Of a DNA stretch of 10,667 bases, positions 6,917 through 10,667 are shown in pieces (the stretch's first letter is position 1; each line of letters begins with the position of its first letter). Origin of the DNA: Gammaproteobacteria bacterium (GTDB lineage: Bacteria; Pseudomonadota; Gammaproteobacteria; Chromatiales; Chromatiaceae); NCBI GenBank assembly GCA_030621975.1, contig JAUXGQ010000018.1:1-10667 (forward strand), in the 5' to 3' direction. The notes beneath the pieces were generated by a model that was not told the DNA's origin, did no database searches, and saw only the letters and a list, made by a program, of their open reading frames with translations. A program made the position numbers and the translations under genes.

Positions 6917-7354
6917 ATGAGTACGACATGGGTGGTTGCAGCAGACAGCAGTCGTGCCAGGATTCTCGCCGCGGCGAAAAGAAACGGTCCCCTGGAAGAG
7001 GTGGAGGATCTGGTACACACCGAATCCAGGCTTCAGGAACAGGACCTGAAGAGCGATACCCGGGGCCGGGCCTTTGACAGCGTTGGTCAGGGCAGGCACG
7101 CCATGGAACCGAAAAACACCGCCAAGCAACAGGAGGCCATTCGCTTCGCCAAACAGGTCTGCGATACCCTCACCTCGGCCCAGGGTGAAGGACGGTACGA
7201 AAGGCTCTACATCGTAGCGGCCCCGTCCTTTCTCGGCCTGTTGCGTGAGTGTCTGAACCCGGTGGTACAGAACAGGATCGTGGGAGAGGTCAGTAAAAAT
7301 CTGGCGACCCATTCGCCCCAGGATATTCGCGGACATCTCCCGGACTATCTCTAG
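6917..7354 (+). CDS. Host attachment protein family (Host_attach)
   Basis: A 145-residue protein matching the family annotated as 'protein required for attachment to host cells'. Family features are the N-terminal strand WVVAADSSRARIL (5-17), GRAFDSVGQGRHAMEP (50-65), the hydrophobic strand LYIVAAPSFLGLLR (97-110), a V..EV.KNL stretch (122-129) and the terminal LPDYL. There is no signal peptide or membrane segment, so it should be cytoplasmic, which sits badly with a direct adhesin role. Bacterial relatives of archaeo-eukaryotic release-factor domains resemble this family in layout. The glycine-rich VGQGRH loop invites comparison with the GGQ loop of eRF1, but that is speculation. The ATG has GAGGAGG 7 bases ahead. 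The Lon-like gene begins 4 bases after its stop, so the two are translated from one message. Confidence 0.85.
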   Translation: MSTTWVVAADSSRARILAAAKRNGPLEEVEDLVHTESRLQEQDLKSDTRGRAFDSVGQGRHAMEPKNTAKQQEAIRFAKQVCDTLTSAQGEGRYERLYIVAAPSFLGLLRECLNPVVQNRIVGEVSKNLATHSPQDIRGHLPDYL

Positions 7355-7358
7355 CCCG

Positions 7359-9797
7359 GTGTCTTCTGAGATGGCGCAAGAAACGGGCATAGCTCCTCTA
7401 GAACCGGAGCAACTCTATCAGGCCTGCGATCCGGAACAGATCCCATTCGATAGCACCGCCGAGAGCGAGGATCTGGATCGGATTATCGGCCAGGCCCGCG
7501 CCCTCGAGGCTATCCAATTCGGTGTGGGCATACGCCACGAGGGCTACAACCTGTACCTGGCCGGCTCCATCGGTCTGGGCAAACACACGGTTGTCAATCG
7601 GGTGCTCAAGGAACGGGCGGCTGCATTGCCGCTCCCGGATGACTGGTGCTACGTTGACAATTTTGACGAGATTCACCGGCCCCGGGCGTTGCGTCTGCCC
7701 GCGGGGCGAGGTCGGCAATTGCGCAAAGGCATGGCGCGTCTGGTCAAGGATCTGGTGACGGCGATTCCCGCCATATTCGAAGGTGAGGAATACCAGACCC
7801 GCGCGCGCGAGATAAACGACGAATATGAAGAGCGGGAGAAGCAGGCGTTTACCGCCCTGGGCGACCGCGCCCAGGAAAAAGGCATTACCCTCATCCCCAC
7901 GCCCCACGGCTATACCCTGGCGCCGGTACGCCATGGCAAGCCCCTGGAGTCCGATGAGTACGACGCCTTGCCGGAGGATGAGAAACAACGCATCCGCGAG
8001 CAGATCGAGCAGCTCAAGGAAGATCTCAAGCAGACCGTGCAGAAGATCCCGGACTGGCACAAGGAGAACGAAGCCCGTTTCGAGGAACTCAACGAAGAGT
8101 TCGCAGGGATCGCGGTGGACCGGGCTATCCAGGATCTGCTGAAGGATTTTGCCGACTTTCCAGAGGTCCTGGAATACCTGACCGCCGCGCAGCGGGACGT
8201 GGTCGAGCACTTCGACGATTTTCGCCCCCGGAAGGGCGGAAAGGGCGGTGCCAAGCAGCAATCCTCATCCCAGGATCTGGCGCGTTTCGAGGTCAACGTA
8301 CTGATCGACAACGCCGGGCTCGAGGGCGCTCCGATCGTCTACGAAGACAATCCGACCTACCAGAATCTGAACGGGCGGGTGGAACACCTGGCCCAGTTCG
8401 GCACCCTGTTCACCAACTTTACGCTGATCAAACCCGGGGCATTGCATCGCGCCAACGGCGGCTATCTGATTCTGGACGCGGTCAAGGTGCTCAGCAACCC
8501 CTTTGCCTGGGACCTGCTGAAGCGAATCCTGAGATCCCACGAGATCCGGATAGAATCCCTGGAACGTACACTCAGTCTGGTAAGCACCATTTCCCTGGAG
8601 CCCGAAGCCATTCCGCTGGACCTGAAAGTAGTGCTGGTGGGAGACCGTCGGCTGTACTATCTGCTCAAGGAATTCGATCCCGAATTCAGTCTCCTGTTCA
8701 AGGCCGCGGCAGATTTTTCGGAGACCTTCGATCGCAATGCGGAGAGTACGGCCTCTTACGCCCGGCTCATTGCCACCCGGACTCGTGAGCAGGGCCTGCG
8801 GCCCCTCGACCGCCAAGGCGTCGCACGCATCATCGAACACAGCGCGCGTATGGCGGAGGATGGCGAGAAGCTGTCTTTGCACATGGGCAATCTGACGGAT
8901 CTCTTGCGTGAGGCGGACTACTGGGCGGGGCAAGCGCGTTGCGATCGGATCAGTGGGGAACACGTGCAACATGCCATAGAAAGCCGGATCCACCGGGCCG
9001 ACCAGTACCGCGAGCGGATACACGAGGACATTCAGCGCGGCAATATCCTGATCGATACCTCGGGCGCCCGCACGGCCCAGGTAAACGGCCTGTCCGTTAT
9101 TCGGCTCGGTGATTTCAGTTTCGGTCAGCCCTCACGCATCACGGCCACGGCGCGCCTCGGCGAAGGCGAAGTGATCGACATCGAACGGGAAACGGAACTT
9201 GGCGGCCCCCTCCATTCCAAGGGTGTGCTGATCCTGTCGTCCTGGCTGGCGCATCGCTATGCACCTAATATCCCGCTTTCGCTCTCGGCCAGTCTCGTCT
9301 TCGAGCAGTCCTACGGGATGGTGGAAGGCGACAGCGCTTCCCTGGCTGAATTCTGCGCCCTGCTGTCGGCGCTCTCGGGACTGCCCATCCGGCAATCGCT
9401 GGCGGTAACCGGCTCCATCAATCAGCATGGACGGGTACAGGCCATCGGTGGCGTGAATGAGAAGATCGAAGGCTTTTTCGACATCTGCCTCACGCGGGGG
9501 CTGTCGGGGGATCAGGGGGTGATCATACCCCAGGCCAACGTCAAACATCTGATGTTACGGCGTGATCTCGTGGAGGCCGCCGAATCGGGCCTGTTTCATG
9601 TCTATGCGGTGGGCGGCGTGGACGAGGCCATGACGGCGCTGACCGGGGTGGCCGCCGGGACGGAAGATGAGCAGGGCAAGTTTCCGGAAGGCACCGTCAA
9701 TTATGGGGTGCGACAGCGCTTGCTGGAACTCAGCCGTCTTCGTCAGCAGTTCGAAAAGGCGGGCAAAGGTGGAAAGGATGAGCAGCCCGAAGCCTGA
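7359..9797 (+). CDS. Lon-like ATP-dependent protease (AAA+ ATPase plus Lon proteolytic domain)
   Basis: An 812-residue AAA+ protease of the group with an AAA_32-type ATPase and a C-terminal Lon S16 protease domain, related to E. coli YcbZ rather than to classical Lon. There is no Lon N-domain. The order is: P-loop GSIGLGKHT (69-77); a charged, partly coiled insertion (about 140-290); a Walker-B-like strand YLILDA (369-374); the rest of the AAA+ module to about 550; and the protease domain (about 570-765). The protease carries Ser659 in EGDSAS and Lys702 in GGVNEKIEGFF, the complete Lon catalytic dyad. Both ATPase motifs are non-standard: K75 is followed by His instead of Ser/Thr, and the usual Glu after Asp373 is Ala. 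Some family members share this. The start is GTG at 7359 or ATG at 7371; neither has a Shine-Dalgarno, consistent with coupling to the gene 4 bp upstream. No membrane segment is visible, so a cytoplasmic protease is inferred. Substrates are unknown. Confidence 0.92.
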   Translation: MSSEMAQETGIAPLEPEQLYQACDPEQIPFDSTAESEDLDRIIGQARALEAIQFGVGIRHEGYNLYLAGSIGLGKHTVVNRVLKERAAALPLPDDWCYVDNFDEIHRPRALRLPAGRGRQLRKGMARLVKDLVTAIPAIFEGEEYQTRAREINDEYEEREKQAFTALGDRAQEKGITLIPTPHGYTLAPVRHGKPLESDEYDALPEDEKQRIREQIEQLKEDLKQTVQKIPDWHKENEARFEELNEEFAGIAVDRAIQDLLKDFADFPEVLEYLTAAQRDVVEHFDDFRPRKGGKGGAKQQSSSQDLARFEVNVLIDNAGLEGAPIVYEDNPTYQNLNGRVEHLAQFGTLFTNFTLIKPGALHRANGGYLILDAVKVLSNPFAWDLLKRILRSHEIRIESLERTLSLVSTISLEPEAIPLDLKVVLVGDRRLYYLLKEFDPEFSLLFKAAADFSETFDRNAESTASYARLIATRTREQGLRPLDRQGVARIIEHSARMAEDGEKLSLHMGNLTDLLREADYWAGQARCDRISGEHVQHAIESRIHRADQYRERIHEDIQRGNILIDTSGARTAQVNGLSVIRLGDFSFGQPSRITATARLGEGEVIDIERETELGGPLHSKGVLILSSWLAHRYAPNIPLSLSASLVFEQSYGMVEGDSASLAEFCALLSALSGLPIRQSLAVTGSINQHGRVQAIGGVNEKIEGFFDICLTRGLSGDQGVIIPQANVKHLMLRRDLVEAAESGLFHVYAVGGVDEAMTALTGVAAGTEDEQGKFPEGTVNYGVRQRLLELSRLRQQFEKAGKGGKDEQPEA

Positions 9798-10581
9798 ACA
9801 ACCGGCGATCCGCCAGATCCTGGTTGCCATGGACGTCCTCAGCGACAATCTGGCGGTTCTGGAATCGGCCGCGGAACTCGCAGCCCAGTTGGAAGCCGAA
9901 CTCACGGGGTTGTTCGTGGAAGATACGGACCTGCTGCGAGCCGCCGAGCTGCCCGTTTCTCTGGAAGTCATGCTGTGGAGCGCCCGCGAGCGCAACCCGA
10001 CCGAAACTGAAATGGCGCGCGCCCTGCGGGCCCTGGCGGCGCGTATCCAGAAAGACCTTGAACGGGCAGCGAAGCGCGCCCGTGTCCGATGGTCCTTCAA
10101 GGTCGTTCGCGGCCCCCGTCTTCAGGTATTCATGGAGGCGGGGGCGGGGTCGGATCTGATGTTTGTGGGACCCGCGCGCTGCAGCAGGGTGCCGCGGTAT
10201 TCTCCGCAACGGCCGCCGAAGAGGCTCGGCGCCGTATGCGTACTCTACACCGGGACCGCGGCGGCGCAGCGGGCTTTGTCGACGGCGATGAAGTTGGCGG
10301 ATCAGAACCGCGTCCAGGTGAAGGTCTTGTTGGTTGGCACCGACGTCAAGGACATCCGGTCGACGGAGTCCGGACTGGATGAACGCCTCAAAGACCCGCG
10401 TCTCGCGGTCCGGTTCCTGGACCTTCGAGCCGGCGAAAACGACCAGGTACTGATCGACCTGCTGGGCAAGATGGAGTCGGGGGCCTTGATCATCCCGGCG
10501 GACAACCGGCTGACGCAGGATCCGATTTTGTTCCAAAGACTCCAGACCGCGGTCAACTGCCCCATCATGTTTGTCCGTTGA
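9778..10581 (+). CDS. Universal-stress-protein-like protein, two tandem domains
   Basis: A 267-residue cytoplasmic protein that looks like two Usp-fold halves. The first half (about 11-135) begins IRQILVAMDVLSDNLAVLESAAELAAQLEAELTGLFVED, the classic Usp strand-helix-strand, and continues with DLLRAAELP, a run seen in a recurrent proteobacterial Usp subfamily. The second (about 150-267) starts LGAVCVLYTGTAAAQRALSTAMKLA and ends NCPIMFVR, like the last Usp strand. The ATP-binding pattern G-x2-G-x9-G-S/T is not intact in either half, suggesting a non-nucleotide-binding type. The ATG at 9778 overlaps the end of the Lon-like gene by 20 bp and has AGGTGGA 4 bases ahead. An in-frame ATG at 9667 lies wholly within the upstream coding frame and adds a non-Usp N terminus, so I reject it. 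The role is probably stress-related, on family grounds only. Confidence 0.8.
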   Translation: MSSPKPEQPAIRQILVAMDVLSDNLAVLESAAELAAQLEAELTGLFVEDTDLLRAAELPVSLEVMLWSARERNPTETEMARALRALAARIQKDLERAAKRARVRWSFKVVRGPRLQVFMEAGAGSDLMFVGPARCSRVPRYSPQRPPKRLGAVCVLYTGTAAAQRALSTAMKLADQNRVQVKVLLVGTDVKDIRSTESGLDERLKDPRLAVRFLDLRAGENDQVLIDLLGKMESGALIIPADNRLTQDPILFQRLQTAVNCPIMFVR

Positions 10582-10607
10582 CCCGCGGGGCGGGCAACCA
10601 CAGCCCG
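10582..10607. terminator. Hairpins just after the last gene, possible transcription end
   Basis: Directly after the TGA come the palindrome CCCGCGGG (10582-10589) and a perfect 5-bp stem CGGGC/GCCCG (10591-10595 with 10603-10607, loop of 7). No T-run follows, so this is not a standard intrinsic terminator, though it may protect the message end. Confidence 0.3.
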
Positions 10608-10633
10608 TAGGAGCCCGCTTGCGAGCGAACGCG
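10607..10633. repeat. REP-like palindromic element
   Basis: GTAGGAGCCCGCTTGCGAGC followed by GAACGCG matches the style of the GTAGGAGC-GGCTT-type REP sequences common between genes in Pseudomonas and other gammaproteobacteria. Its centre CGCTTGCGAGCG forms a 4-bp stem with a TGCG loop. A single copy is visible here. No REP-associated transposase is in the window. Confidence 0.55.
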
Positions 10634-10667
10634 TTTCTTCCGCGGCGCGCATTCACCCACAAACAAA

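Noticed and set aside
5975..7390. A 471-codon open frame on the minus strand across amrB, the spacer, the Host_attach gene and the start of the Lon-like gene
   Set aside because: It is a shadow of two well-identified plus-strand genes in GC-rich sequence; its translation has no recognisable domain and spans a promoter region.
9667..9777. Upstream in-frame ATG extension of the Usp-like gene
   Set aside because: It overlaps the Lon-like gene by more than 100 bp, and the added residues do not resemble Usp. The ATG at 9778 has a ribosome-binding site.
9730..10662. A 310-codon minus-strand frame opposite the Usp-like gene
   Set aside because: The antisense translation is rich in Arg, Gly and Pro without family features, while the plus strand shows Usp patterns and a ribosome-binding site.

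Overview
The window reads as a stretch of chromosome from a gammaproteobacterium. The evidence is a proteobacterial type-1 glutamate-cysteine ligase, a PBP7-type periplasmic endopeptidase, dense packing with moderately high GC, and a REP-like sequence at the right edge. A purple-sulfur or sulfur-oxidising lineage (Chromatiales-like) would fit, but this is inferred from gene content and style only. No RNA gene, insertion sequence, prophage or CRISPR array was found.

Layout. Positions 1 to about 808 (possibly 961), minus strand: the 5' part of a D-alanyl-D-alanine endopeptidase gene (pbpG-like) that runs off the left edge. A spacer of about 200-350 bp follows, with a good -10 box for the next gene. 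1168-2739 plus: gshA. 2749-4551 minus: a PHA synthase (phaC-like) convergent with gshA, with only 9 bp between the stop codons. 4552-4867: a divergent control region holding the phaC promoter, a degenerate CGGAG-type repeat and a TATAAT box. 4868-6781 plus: radical SAM enzyme AmrS followed by the MEMO1-family protein AmrB. 6782-6916: a second copy of the repeat and of the TATAAT box. 6917-10581 plus: a tightly coupled trio of a host-attachment-family (Host_attach) protein, a Lon-like AAA+ protease with N-terminal ATPase and C-terminal Ser/Lys protease, and a tandem universal-stress-protein-like protein. The last 86 bp carry hairpins and a REP-like motif.

How the genes relate. gshA makes gamma-glutamylcysteine for glutathione and phaC polymerises storage polyester. 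They look like independent transcription units meeting tail to tail. amrS-amrB form a two-gene AmmeMemoRadiSam unit whose biochemical reaction is unknown; the usual third partner AMMECR1 (AmrA) is not in the window. The last three genes share one likely promoter, have a 4-bp gap and a 20-bp overlap between them, and look like a stress or protein-quality operon.

The most interesting signals are the incomplete AmmeMemoRadiSam locus, the Host_attach/Lon-like/Usp trio, and a dispersed repeat plus an identical 11-bp promoter core placed in front of both operons. I found no clearly undescribed system. The candidates are small-scale and are flagged as such.
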